Source of the DNA: Tenodera sinensis
Lineage: Eukaryota; Arthropoda; Insecta; Mantodea; Mantidae
DNA: 64,000 nt
NCBI GenBank assembly: GCA_030765045.1
Contig: CM060965.1
Coordinates: forward strand, 153,188,874-153,252,873
Direction of reading: 5' to 3'
Numbering within the stretch: the stretch's first letter is position 1; each line of letters opens with the position of its first letter. Below, one piece after another: positions 23,565 through 35,800 of this stretch. The position numbers and the translations under genes were made by a program. The notes beneath the pieces are model-generated. The model worked only from the letters and a program-made list of their open reading frames with translations. It had not been told where the DNA came from and did no database searches.

Positions 23565-23790
23565 TTATCCATTGTTCTGTTGGAAACACAAGATTGGCCA
23601 TAAAACAATAGTTGATTGGTTCAGCTGTTGTCAGAAGGTGTTTATATCTTCAATGGGCAACAAATACATTAACAGGTGCAAAATAGGCAGTGCCAGCGAC
23701 ATAGTTCACAATGATGAATGCAAAATTGGAAGAAGGAAATACCATTGTGGAAATACCGAAGACTTAGGATGATTGTATGAGCAATGTTGG
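23565..23790 (+). pseudogene. Merlin (ISXO2/IS1016-type) transposase fragment
   Basis: The frame reads KIGHKTIVDWFSCCQKVF, then ASDIVHNDECKIGRRKYH. This matches the Merlin block TxVDWxxxxREVC and the DESKxGxRKYxRG motif that holds a catalytic Asp and Glu. Only this central segment is recognisable. Confidence 0.6.
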
Positions 23791-24359
23791 CAGAAAGGCA
23801 ACTACTGTTTGCTGCTAACTTGGCACATGCACTATAGGTACATTTGAATTTAGCTTCTATGTTTTATTTTGTGTTAATCTATGTATATTTGATATTTAGA
23901 AAGTGTTTAAAGTCTTTTTTTATGTTTCGATGATATTTATGCTTTCTTATAGTAAAATCACAACTGATGTTGGAAGTTTTCAGTAAATAAAGTAGTCTAC
24001 ATAACTTGTGTTTTCTATTGGGAGCAGTTGTTATTTGGTACACTTGAGTATGAACTATGTATAATGCAGCTGAAGAATCACTGCAAATGCTGGAGAACAG
24101 CATATCTAACTCAAAAGTAAAGTCTAATAAATATTAAGTCTAAAATACTTGGTGTTCAACTCCAGCATTTTTCAAGGATGCAACAAGATGCTCCCAAAAA
24201 GTCATCCCATTGTATACAACCTTTACATAGAAAACTCCTATTTTATTACTTTCTCGCAGTACTAATGTATTTAGTATACTCACTGATGTAATTAACAGTG
24301 CTGCAATTATAATCCACTGATATCACAAATAATGCAGACCACAGGCTTCACTTATATTG

Positions 24360-24660
24360 AATAAGTGATGTAATTTATAGAAACAATGACTAGTTTCGTC
24401 AGGTCTTCCTAATATCCTCAAGGCTGGCCTTGCTACAAATGTTACGTGCAATGATGTCACTATTACCAACCTTAGTGGTATTTCGGAATTCATAACAGTC
24501 CCTATTTTTCAAACTGAATATTTTTTCCCAAAGCATTAAATCTTTGGGTCCATTTAATTGTTTAAATAATTTAACCTCTGGATTTATTTCATTATTAAAT
24601 GACCAAAAATAATCTCCCACGGCTGATTTATCGATCTGGTTATACTTAATATTTTCAAAG
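24360..24660 (-). pseudogene. Penelope-like 3' end, minus-strand copy of a head-to-head pair
   Basis: The frame gives FWSFNNEINPEVKLFKQLNG, LMLWEKIFSLKNRD and VGNSDIIARNICSKASLEDI, the end of a GIY-YIG protein. It closely matches the plus-strand copy at 24735-25210 (FWSFCHEIITEVKLLKQLYG, LMVWEKYSF). Confidence 0.65.
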
Positions 24661-24734
24661 CGTTATTCTTTGGCTTCTCAAAATAATATAAAAATTTGCT
24701 TAATTTTTCTAAAAAGGACAAAACTCCAAATTAT

Positions 24735-25210
24735 AAAAAGATTGGCATTATCATGATAGTTGTTTGGATTGTGACAAGATTTGCATTGGTAAAACAAAGC
24801 GTCATTTAGAAACCAGAATAAAGGAACATTTTAGAAATATTAAGCATAAACAGATGGATAAATCAGTTATGGTAGATCATTTTTGGTCATTTTGCCATGA
24901 AATAATTACAGAGGTTAAGTTACTAAAACAATTATATGGATCCATAGATTTGATGGTTTGGGAAAAATATTCATTTTGAAAAATAGGGATCACATTATGA
25001 ATTTCAAAATTCTGCCGATTGATTCTGTAAGCAAATTTGTTTTGTATTCAGAGGTTGGTAATAGTGATTTCATTGCACATAATGCTCGTAGCGAGGTCGA
25101 CCAAGGTCAGTCACCTTGAGGATGAGGATGTCAGGAGGACCTGAGAAAACCAGTCAGTATTTCTATAACTTACACCACAGATAAGTGAAGTCTGTGGTTT
25201 CTACATTATT
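24735..25210 (+). pseudogene. Penelope-like GIY-YIG endonuclease fragment, plus-strand copy
   Basis: CDKICIGKTKRHLETRIKEH holds the YIG-like motif and the catalytic Arg region. It is followed by DHFWSF and the same C-terminal sequence as the opposite copy at 24360-24660. The 3' ends of both copies point outward. Confidence 0.7.
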
Positions 25211-25890
25211 TGTGATATTGGTGAACAACACTAATGGCTAATTCAAATAGTAATTTTTTAAATCACAAGTGAAATTTATACCTTGAACTTTTGTAAATAG
25301 TACACAAAGTCTCCATTTTTATTTAATTTTGTGTAATTAGGAAACCACAAAATAGACCTACTCCAGAAAAAATGTACAGGCCAACAACTCATTCAAATTC
25401 TTCCTTTTTCTTTTTCTTCAGAAGAGCTCAGACTATTACCTAACTTATTCCTTGTATTTTCAATAAACATTTGAATTATTATTTACTTATGCCAACAAAC
25501 TTACTGTTGGTGTTTTTAAACACACAAGCCGTGTGTGGGAGCTTTTTTCTTCTTTTTCTGGCAAAAATTATGAAAATCAGCAGCTATGAAAAATTTAATC
25601 AACTCTTTTTAAATTACACAAATTTATCTTGATATTAGAAAATTGCAAAATAGCATTAAGAAAAATTTAACGTGGAATAATTTCATTAAGTTTTGTTTCT
25701 AACAAAAATACTAAATTGTTCATTACTATTTTAGCTTTTGGCTATTAGCTCAAGCAGCCATATGCTTGTTGCCAAAGGCATTGCCGCCCCACCCCCCTAA
25801 GAATTTGGCATACTTGGTTCAACAGAAGTGCATCAGTGAACTATAGATTTGAATAATTCTTACAACAAAGTTTTTCTGTCATTCAGATTC
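25211..25890. other. AT-rich sequence, mostly unassigned
   Basis: Apart from the SINE tail at 25478-25540, nothing is recognised. Confidence 0.4.
25478..25540 (-). repeat. SINE family A tail, truncated
   Basis: Contains TTATGCCAACAAACTTACTG and CACACAAGCCGTGTGTGGG, the complement of the tail at 3340-3418. Confidence 0.75.
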
Positions 25891-26547
25891 ATTTATACTT
25901 GAATTGCCCCAATTCTAGCACTATAATTATAGGCAGATTAGTAATGGCCGCTTCAGGAGTGTTGTCAAAATATGCAGAGATTATTGGTCATTCTGTTCTC
26001 TACTGCATGGCCAACCCTCCAGTTCTACGTTTTGTTTCACCCTCTCTACGTAACGTAGAACGTAGATTAGAAGTGTCAAAATTCTTTTGTCGCCAATCCT
26101 TTTGTGTGTTAAATCTCGAGTTTTTATGTCAATCAATGTACAACTATAAAACAGCAGATTTTATTCTATTCTTGTGGGTAGATGGGTAGGAAAATAGGTA
26201 AAATGTTGATTCAGTTGAAAGCAATGCACTGACACTGTACATTGCACATACAAATCATGTTCCCTTTCAACCTGGCTCAGATTAATTTAGCAATAAATTG
26301 TATTCTTGAGTGGTTTAAAATGCCAAAATAAATGATTATAAATATTCTTCAATGGATAACAACATAAAACTTATACTTCAACTGATTTCCATATGATTGG
26401 TTATACCCTATTATAAAGAAAGAACTACGAACTACTATGTTGATAATATTCACATATTACTTCAATTTTAGAGCATACAGCCACACATTATAGTTACTCT
26501 ACACATGCAAGGCACACAAATGTATTTCCAGCTAGCCTAGCTTGAAA

Positions 26548-26875
26548 TCAAGCAATATATGCAGCTGCTTTGTTATCAATCTTAGTCCTGCAAATAGGAC
26601 AAAAATCATGAATTCCTTCACTGCAATCTTCACAGAGACACACATGACCACATGGCAATAGAATCACTTCTCTAGGATTCTGACGGCAGACTACACAGAG
26701 CTGTGATTCTGGTAGCTCACTATCACGAACCTGTGCCCTACGCTGCCGTCTCATTGCTTCCACTCTTCTATGCATGTCTTCTTCCTTGCGCTTACGTAGC
26801 TGTTCTTTCCACCAACGGTGTGTTATCAGCCCTGCGATGAAGATGGCAACCCCTCCAAAAATGATCATGTAAAAT
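26548..26875 (-). CDS. MUL1: MUL1 exon 5 with membrane segment and RING
   Basis: The acceptor is TTTTCTTACAG. It encodes a hydrophobic helix, a basic coiled stretch (RKRKEEDMHRRVEAMRRQRR) and the C3HC4 RING (CVVC, then LPCGHVCLCEDC, then CPICRTKI), ending AAAYIA and TGA at 26548. Confidence 0.93.
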
Positions 26876-29800
26876 CTGTAAGAAAATCAGAATCTGTTTA
26901 GAATTTCAGATTTAGGAGTATTGTTTTTGCAGCATTTAATACAAGCTTTGAAAGTCTCTTCCTCGCATGAGAAATGCTAGCACTGAGAAATAACTTTATA
27001 ATGATAAAATTTTGTTTAACGACACTGTCAGCGTCTCCGGTGTGCCGGAATTTCATCCCGCAGGGGTTCTTTTACATGCCATTAAATCTACTGACATGGA
27101 GCTGTCAGGTGAACCACCTCCGCACTAGACCGTGTGTTTTCTACTCAGTACGTACTGGCTGACAGTATATATACTGGTCCCTTCACTCTTGCTTTTCATT
27201 CTTCATCCTGAAGATGGGAGAGATGTACACTCCCGAAACGTCGATGTCTGTTCATCACTACACCTGGCTAGAAGCCCGATCTAGAATATGGAGTTGTCGT
27301 TTTTAAGCACACTTAAAAACTATCAGTCTGGGCTCGATTTGAATCCACAACCTTGGGATCAGTAAGCCAGCATCTAATCCACTGAACCACCCAAACTGAC
27401 AAAAGAGAAGTAACTATCATAATGAATATGAAAAGATTAAAAACAGATAAACAAAAACCCTACTGTCTTAAGAGGATTGAGACAGACTACAATGACAGTT
27501 TATGTTGATTGGGGGTACAGCATCTCAGGCAGTAAACTTGTTGCCGTTAGGGCAAAGCTCAGAAAATGAAGAATTTTAGAAAGTTGGTACCACTGCTACA
27601 GAATTTAGATAATGGTCTGATGTGATGATTATGCAGTGAAATGCCTAAGACCTGATTGCTTGTCTATAAATCAAGGTGCAACCATTATGCAATGAAATAT
27701 GGTAATTTGTTACAATAATTGTAATATTCACATGCAGCACATATAATTGTGTGGCATTCACATATTAATATTACCATAAAGATTATTTTAATATGCAGAA
27801 AGAAAAGCTATTTATACCAATTCAGGTGTAGAGAGCCTTAATTTATTACCCCATAACCCTTTACTCACTCACTCAAAGAGTACTGAGCAAACAGCGAGAG
27901 AGTGCAGACGTGCCAAGAACACTCCCATGAATAAAAGGAAAAAGGATGCGAAGGACATGGCCAGCAAAGATACTACAGATGAAGCAATAGCAGAGGTGGG
28001 GGAAGTAGGAAAAATACTAACAATGGAGGAGAGGACAGAGGGAAATAAAACAAGAGCACTAGTTGATAAAGAAGAGGAAATACTTACAAATATAGAAACA
28101 TTTGTTACAATGATATACCAGTACCAGTAAACTGCAACCCCTAGATCTAGGAATTATTCATTCCTTCAAATCAGCCTACAGAAAGAGTGTGGTGCAGTGC
28201 ATACCGAATGCAATGGATGCTGGTAAAGATCTTTCTGCCTTCAGAATTTCTGTGTTTGATGCCCTCCACTACATTGCGAAAGCATGGAAAGACGTCATGC
28301 AATCTACAATTGCCAACTGTCGCAAAGGAGAGTTCTTCAAAACAGAAAATGTGCAGCCTGAAGAAGATATCAACTCCCTTTTGACCACATGGGATGCTTT
28401 GCAGCCAGACTGTAGTGTTAAGGACTTCATGGCAGTTGAGGAAGCACTGGTAACCACCGAGAAGTCCTTGGAGGATTTTGTTAATCAGCATACTGCAGTG
28501 GACTCAAACAGCAATGAAGATGAAAATGACTGTGGTGCCTTTGGAAGTGCTGCAAAAGTATCTTTCATTGGTAGAAGGGGGTGAAAAAAAACTTTGAAAA
28601 ACTTTATAAACTTGAAAACCAAATAAAGGAAATTAGATCAAAAAGATAAAAACAAAAATCAATTTTGGACTACTTCAAGAAGAGTTAGGTGTTCTTGATT
28701 GAACTGTGTAATAGTTAAATAAAGTGATCCATGTTCAACAGTTAAGTTTCCTATCATTATTGCAAAAAATAAACCTTTTGGTTTTCCTACTGACAAAACG
28801 CAACATTTTTAATGTGTGGTGTGTGTAACTATAATAAATCCATACCCTTTCACCAGTAGCAAAATAATAAAACTGGTTACTCGTTGGTGGCACCTATGTG
28901 CCATGTTACTATTTGAGTAAGCAGTGAAAAGGTAAGTGTTTTACAAAGTGCAATATATTTTAGTCAATATTTTTATAACTATTGTATATAACAAAATTGT
29001 TAAGTTGTTGCCTATTTCCCCCCATTTACACTTTCCCCCATTTTACACCACTTTTCCTCTACTCCCCTGAAAAGTGTAAAAGAGGGGTAATACTGTATGT
29101 GAACCATTTAGATTTGGAAGAAGAAACATTCTCGCAAAATTTACAAGTGCACATACAACTTACAACTGAAGCAGACCAAAAAAAATAAAATTGAAAAGAA
29201 CACATATCTTACAACTGAAACAGACAAAAAAAATTAAAAAAAGAACACATATCTTTATCAAAAACGACTATCATATGACCAAAAGCAGCAAATAAAATTA
29301 ATAAAGTAGAGAAGACAAGCAAAAAGGTGAGGGGAAATAGCCATACAACCAAGGTTTAAAATTATGGACAGATGAACAAATTGCAGATGAAAAGAACACA
29401 TTAATAGACAGAGGAGTGGAAATTCAAGAAGTGACAAGTCAGGAGACAAAAAACTTGTTATAAGTCAGCCATATCCATTTCGAAGAATCACTGAGATGGG
29501 AAAGGCGCATTCCTCAAGGACAGATGTGAGAGAAAAGAGGAGAAATCAGCAAGTGACAAGCTAAGAGTGGTCACAGGAATTCGATGAAGAAAGAAGATGG
29601 TGAGAAAATGCAAAATTTAGCAGACAACCAAGAATCAGTGAGTGACCGCATAGGCAAAGATGTTAGTGGAAATTGATCAAATAACAAAGGGACAATTTCA
29701 AAGTTTAGTGGAAATAAACCGAGTAAATAAAGAAGATGTGGGGTATGACCAGGTGGAATGGGAGGATAGAGAAACAGGCATTACATATGTGGATGGAATG

Positions 29801-32800
29801 GAATGGAAGAAAGGCAAACAGAAAAGTCCAGTACATGTTTGGAAACATAAAAATTCACTTAAGCGGATATCAAATAGTGAAAAAGTGTTACTATATATGA
29901 AACTGAATAAAAGAGAGGAAAATGGTTCCCTGTGCCATGTGACAAGGAAGAACATGTGATAAGTTAACTGTGTTCAGGGTTGGTAGGAGGGATGGAAATA
30001 AAAGTTCAGGGATAAAGTCAAGTAGGTATTATAAAAAGGGGAAAGTTGACAGAGGGAGGGAAGTGATAAATAGATAAGAAAGTGAATCAGTGAGGTGTAG
30101 AAAATTATCAGCCAATGGTCATGACACAAGAAAGTGAGGGGGGAAAATAAATTTTAGAATGGAATGGGTAATTTCAAATAATAATGAACTTAGGGAAATG
30201 GAAAGTATAAGAGAATTTGGTGAAAATAAGTAAATCAATAGATGAAAGCTAAAAGAACAAATTTGAATATGGTTATTATTATTTATTTATGCCAACAAAC
30301 TTACTGTTGGTGTTTTTAAACACACAAGCCGTGTGTGGGCAAAGTTTAAGAGGTAGGTCTGTGGTTCAAATCCCAGTTGTGGCATTGAATTTTTAAGTTC
30401 CAGTTCTACCTCTTGAATATGGTTAGTTAACAGTAGTCAAAAAATAAACAGCAGACATCAAAACATTACATGTGGAGAATTTCAGAGGACTGTTCAATGA
30501 CAGAGGGGTTAAGGCCCAAGTTCATGGACAGACCAACATGTACATGCTCACTCACTTGCCCACCCACCCACACATACTTATCTAGAAAGGTGCGGTTACT
30601 GAGGTGCGGTGAGATTGAACTATTCTGTAAAGAGTATCAGAAAGGTTTGAGGAGCAGACCTTCAGCCAGACTTTATCAAAAACTTTTTGAACATCACATC
30701 AAGAACTAGACCAAGACACTGAATTTTCTTCAAAGGTGTCCAAGCATATCACCAATGTGGTGTAACTTGCATGCAAGAATGATGAGAGCCGAAACCAAAA
30801 AACTGTGTAACCATGTTATTCTTTAAAGATGTGTAAGATAGTAGCTCAAGTTAGAGAATAAAGGTGAAGACCTATAAGGTGATAGTTCTATGGATCATTT
30901 AATGCTTTTAGGTGATGTTTTGTTTACATTTCATTTTATCTTCTCATGGACAGAGTTAATGAACATTTGTTACCTGTATAGTCGCTTTTGCTCTTCTAGC
31001 CTCCGAATTAGGGATGAAATTGGTAGTACAGTAAGATAATATGGTGTACCATCTGAAGGTACTGCCAATTTAACAAGCCCTTCTTTAGAAGCTTTTATTT
31101 CTCCAATTCCTGTTACTAGAGCACCTACTCTTAACATTTCTTCCTTGTTCTGGATCCCTTGTCGACGAATCCCTGCCAAAAAGAATTTGCACTTTTGAAA
31201 ACATCTTAAGTTTGAAAACATCTTTTGGCTGAATCTTTGCATCAATATTTACCTGTAAAAAAACCCCATAGGTGTTCCAGGGCACTGGAGGTGGTAGGCT
31301 CAAAATGATCTGCTATAGTCTCCAAATCCAATATATCTGCATCCAATACATCTGTCACTTCCACTTTGTTCCTCCCAGATTGCAGTACAAAAGGAACAAT
31401 ATTATACACTTCCTGAATTGGTCGATGTTGCTCGCCCCTAAAACATTTTAAGAAGAATAGTAAATTCAAGCAATAATAGGCCCAAATATTTTTCTTTGGA
31501 GTCTAAAGATGGAGGCAACATTTAATTCTAACTCAAGTAAATGTCATGTTACAGTTTTATTTTTATCAAGTATTCACATCCAAATATAGGCTGCTCAGCT
31601 TCAGTTATCATCATCACTCTGTTGGCAGGCTGAGAACAGCCTGAGGTGTATCATTCGTGTACCTGCCCTTTTAGGGCTTAACCACTTTCATGACGGGATG
31701 TAGGATTTTTCAGGGTGGCGGGTGAGAATGAGGTTGAGGATAGATGGGAGGTAGCAATTTGTGCTCAACGACTGCCAATCAGGGTGCAACTTTCGTTGGA
31801 CACAGCTGGTAAATGTGACCAAATATGGATGATTTTAAAATTTTGAATTTAGAATCCTGGCATCTCTTGGAAGGATTGTATGGGAGTTCAGTTTTCGCTG
31901 CTGGTGGGTTAGCTCTGCTGTTACCAGGTGTGCCTGAAGCCATGCAGGAACCTGGTGATGTACAAGTGTTCATCCTCTGGGATTATAATCCCCAAGAGAC
32001 CTAACCGGGGTGCTCCGCTGTTGTAGTAATAAATCATAAAATTTTGCAGCCCGGCACCTAATTTCATCTTCCACATATGGAAGAGATGAGGTCTTGTGCA
32101 GTTGTCTTTATGGGAATCTGCGGTATACAGAATAGATTATCCTAAGTCCTCTATTCTGTACATGCTGTAGATGCAGGAAATGGGAATCTGCAGCCATGCC
32201 CCAGATCTCACAGGCGTACATTAGGACTGGGGTTATGAGGGCCCGAGAAAGGCGTAGGTTCAAGGTAACAGGCATCCTGAACCTTAACATGGGATACAAC
32301 GAGGCAGTTCCCCCACTGGCCCGATGCGACAGGTCGTGGATGTGCTCCCCAAAAGTCAGATCCTTATTGACTTTCACTTCCAGGTAGGTGATGGTATTCG
32401 TCCATTCTATCCTTCTTCTGAAATAGGTGAATGTGGGGAGCTTCAGTTATAGAGTTGCAGCTGCATTTATCATGATGCGTAATGTTTTTAATATGAAAAA
32501 GAACAGAAATGAAGTAATGGAATGTTCAATTCTATAACTGAAATAAGCAAGGAGCAATAACTTCAATGGGCAAAAACTTAAAAGTTACACAATGCAGATG
32601 TTCACATCCTAATCTGTGACACAAATTTCATACATACTGCAAAATCAACTACAATTTTTGTGTTAAACATGGCATGCACTGTGCTTTTTCAATTTCTCCA
32701 CTTACTGATACAAGAAATTATTTCCTAATCAGTAATAGCCAGAAATTCATTACAACATTTCTGGTTACACAGTTTTGAGAACAGAGAAAGACCATTGAGG

Positions 32801-35800
32801 AACTGCAATATATGTAGATGCTGCTTTTCTGATGTTAAAACAAACTGAACATTATGAACAAATTATGTTTAAAACAAGCAGCATTTAGCATTTGCAAGTA
32901 AAAGAAAATTGGCTATAACTTTTAAGGTCATACAGCCACATGTAGGTTAAGTTATGGAGGGTACATTTACTGGTTGCTAGTCTGGATTCCAAATACAACA
33001 AACTTTTAATTTCACGATACAAGAGATAGATATATCTAAATTACGTATTAACTAATTAAATTAATTAATTGCAACAACACTGTTTCCAAACTTCTATGAA
33101 AGGAAGATACATATTAACTCTTCATATCAGTAAGTTGTTTGAGAACAGTTTTTACTACTAAGTCAGTTAATCTCATAATAAAATAGCTTCTGAAATTAAA
33201 ATGTACCTCCAAAAGCTTCAAGAAACTTCTTGCAGAGTAACTAATTATTCTGTTAACAATTTTGGACCTTTCCTGTGCAGAATCAGTTTTGATCAGATTT
33301 AATAAAGTATAAAATTTGCTCTAAAATTGAAAATATGCTATTTACACTTACTCATGACCAAGTTCCAATTCTCACTAACTAAATTACCGCAACAGCTCTC
33401 TATAGCAATAAAATCAATATATGTAGGTCTAGAATAAACTCACAATTACAATAGAGAAGCCACTGACTAAAATAATCTCTGTATTCCACTTCTCCCAATT
33501 CTTTTAAGGTTGATTCACACCCACCAATTAACGACAACGGGAATAGCATGAACATTTTGGTTCACAACGGCCCACTAATGGCAACAAGAATATATAGTGG
33601 ATATTGCACACTGGGATGTCATTTATTTCTTTTGACCAATGAAAAACTTTTAACCTGTTCACAATTCAATCAACATAAAACCAGGTTAACCAATGCCAAA
33701 TTTCAATAAAGTGAAGATCTAAATGCTATTTCCGATTATGAGAGATCAGCAAGCGTCAGTCCTTGAGCAACCCAGCATTCACTAAAATTATTTGTTTTTC
33801 TTTATTGTTATGTAAAATTCCTTCCAGTTTGATTTTCCCAGAATTGCGAGAGCAAGAGCTCTAGCAGCTGTCTATGTCATGGCCACCTCGAAGAATTTCT
33901 ATCTTGAAGGAAGAAGTCTTTAATATGTACTTAATGGATCTAAAATGCAGTACCCAGTAATGGCAACACCAAAGTTGAATCTTGGCCAATTTTTGCTTGT
34001 TTCCAGGGCCCAGGTACACCTTGCCATTGATTGTGAACACTCCCATTTGAATACATGTATTTCAAGTGTCTCCGATTAATCATTACTCTTGTCAGGTGGT
34101 TGTTAACCAGCCTTTAACCCTTCAGCATTGCTGTGATTTATGTGCTTATAGGGAAAGCTTGCAAGTTATGACTGTTATTTGCCGTTGTGTGGTTTTTTTG
34201 TAAAACAATATATAAGACAGAAGAATGGTGCTAATAAATGACTTTGAAAGAAAGTGGCAATAAAATTATAGCTATCGCGAAATTTGATGGAGGATGGCTC
34301 AATAGTAAATTCAATCACAGGTTTGCCATGCCTTGCTGTGTTGTATAGTTAAAATACTCTGTGAAATCACACTGTAAAGCCAATGATATAAATATCATCT
34401 GAACCCACAAAATTTATTTGCACTACCGGAAAAGAATAGTACTAGTATGATATCAGTCGCCTTTAAATTTTGTGGCGACCGTAGTATAATATAAAGATAT
34501 TGCTGAAAATGTCTGTGAAAGGAATGAAAATAGTCTGAAAAGTCTTGGTTTTAAATAACAAACTGACAATTCCGTACTTTTATGCTAAAGTTCATCATTC
34601 TTAAACACAAGCCTATCACAACTATCATAAGTTAACTATCATAACTATCACTCCAAATAATGAGCACATAACACTGTATGGAAAGGTAGTAAATACTAGC
34701 TTTGTTAGCATTTTCGCTTCATCAGAAGAGTCCAGGAGTCAGGAGTGAGTACGAGTCGCCTGAGTTAACCCAGGCGGATGGTAAAGTGGCCACGGTACCT
34801 ATCCGTTCAATTATGGATTTACCCGTGAGGTTTTATTTATTTATTTACTAAGCTATATACATGTGAATATGACCGGTGTTCAGCCCTGGCTCATTGCCAG
34901 TCATATTCTTATTCTACAATAATTCCTTAATTCTAACTTATTCTATCACTTATATCTTATTGTTCAACTCTATTTACTGTCCAGATCCATTTACTTTTCA
35001 CCTTATGTAAAAATCTTCCTACCCTCTTACTGTCTTTATGAAGCATTTCAACTATAGATCTATTTCTATTCATATTCGACCATTTCTTATTAATATATTC
35101 TTTTCTCCAACCTTCAGTCCCAATACAATTAAATATTATATGTTCTATGTCTTCATTTCCACCACATATAGGACATTGGTTTTGAGGAATGCCCTTCCTT
35201 AGACCCTTTAATCTCCATACTCCTGCTTTCATCCATGCAATGCCTTCTCGCTCCTCTTTGTCTGTCACGTCTATATACTTCTCCCTACCCCAAGAGTTTT
35301 TCATTTGTACATAAAAAATTAAGGATCTCTTTTCAGCTATCTCACTAAATATGTTTTGTATTTCTATATCGTCAAATCTTTTTCTTGCCAGTTTCCAAAA
35401 ATTTTGTATATTATTTTCTCTATTCCTCCATACTTCCCCTAAACCACTACTTTCCAAGTTATTTCTGAGACAGTCTGCCCAACCCTTATTCTTTAGGCTT
35501 TTTTCTTGATATAGTAGGCACTGTTTCAACAGGTTCCTTTCTTCCAAATTTAATATTCTAAACCAGTATTTCAGTGCCCTCTCCATAATCTTCCCCTTAC
35601 TTGTTACCCTTCCCAGTTCTATTTGTGCTACCTGCCTAACAGTTGCATTTGGTAATCCAAGCAATTCTTTGCAGAAAGTTCTATGCACCTCATCTATGAC
35701 TTCCCAACCTCCTCCTAATCCCCATACTTCTGTCCCATATAACATCTTTGCTTCAACTACCATATTGTATACATTTTCTAACCATTTAACATTTATATTA

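Larger units (their letters stand above)
27018..27400 (-). repeat. SINE family B with a 181-bp insertion
   Basis: The minus strand reads a tRNA-like head (GGTGGTTCAGTGGATTAGAT; B-box-like GATTCAAATC), then the family body (AAGTGTGCTTAAAAAC, GACAGCTCCATGTCAGTAGA, GAAATTCCGGCACACCGG). It is interrupted at 27107-27287. Uninterrupted copies are at 50485-50690 and 58868-59076. Confidence 0.82.

Noticed and set aside
28171..28491. A 106-codon minus-strand frame
   Set aside because: It is antisense to the Tigger transposase fragment at 28189-28584, which has recognisable motifs.
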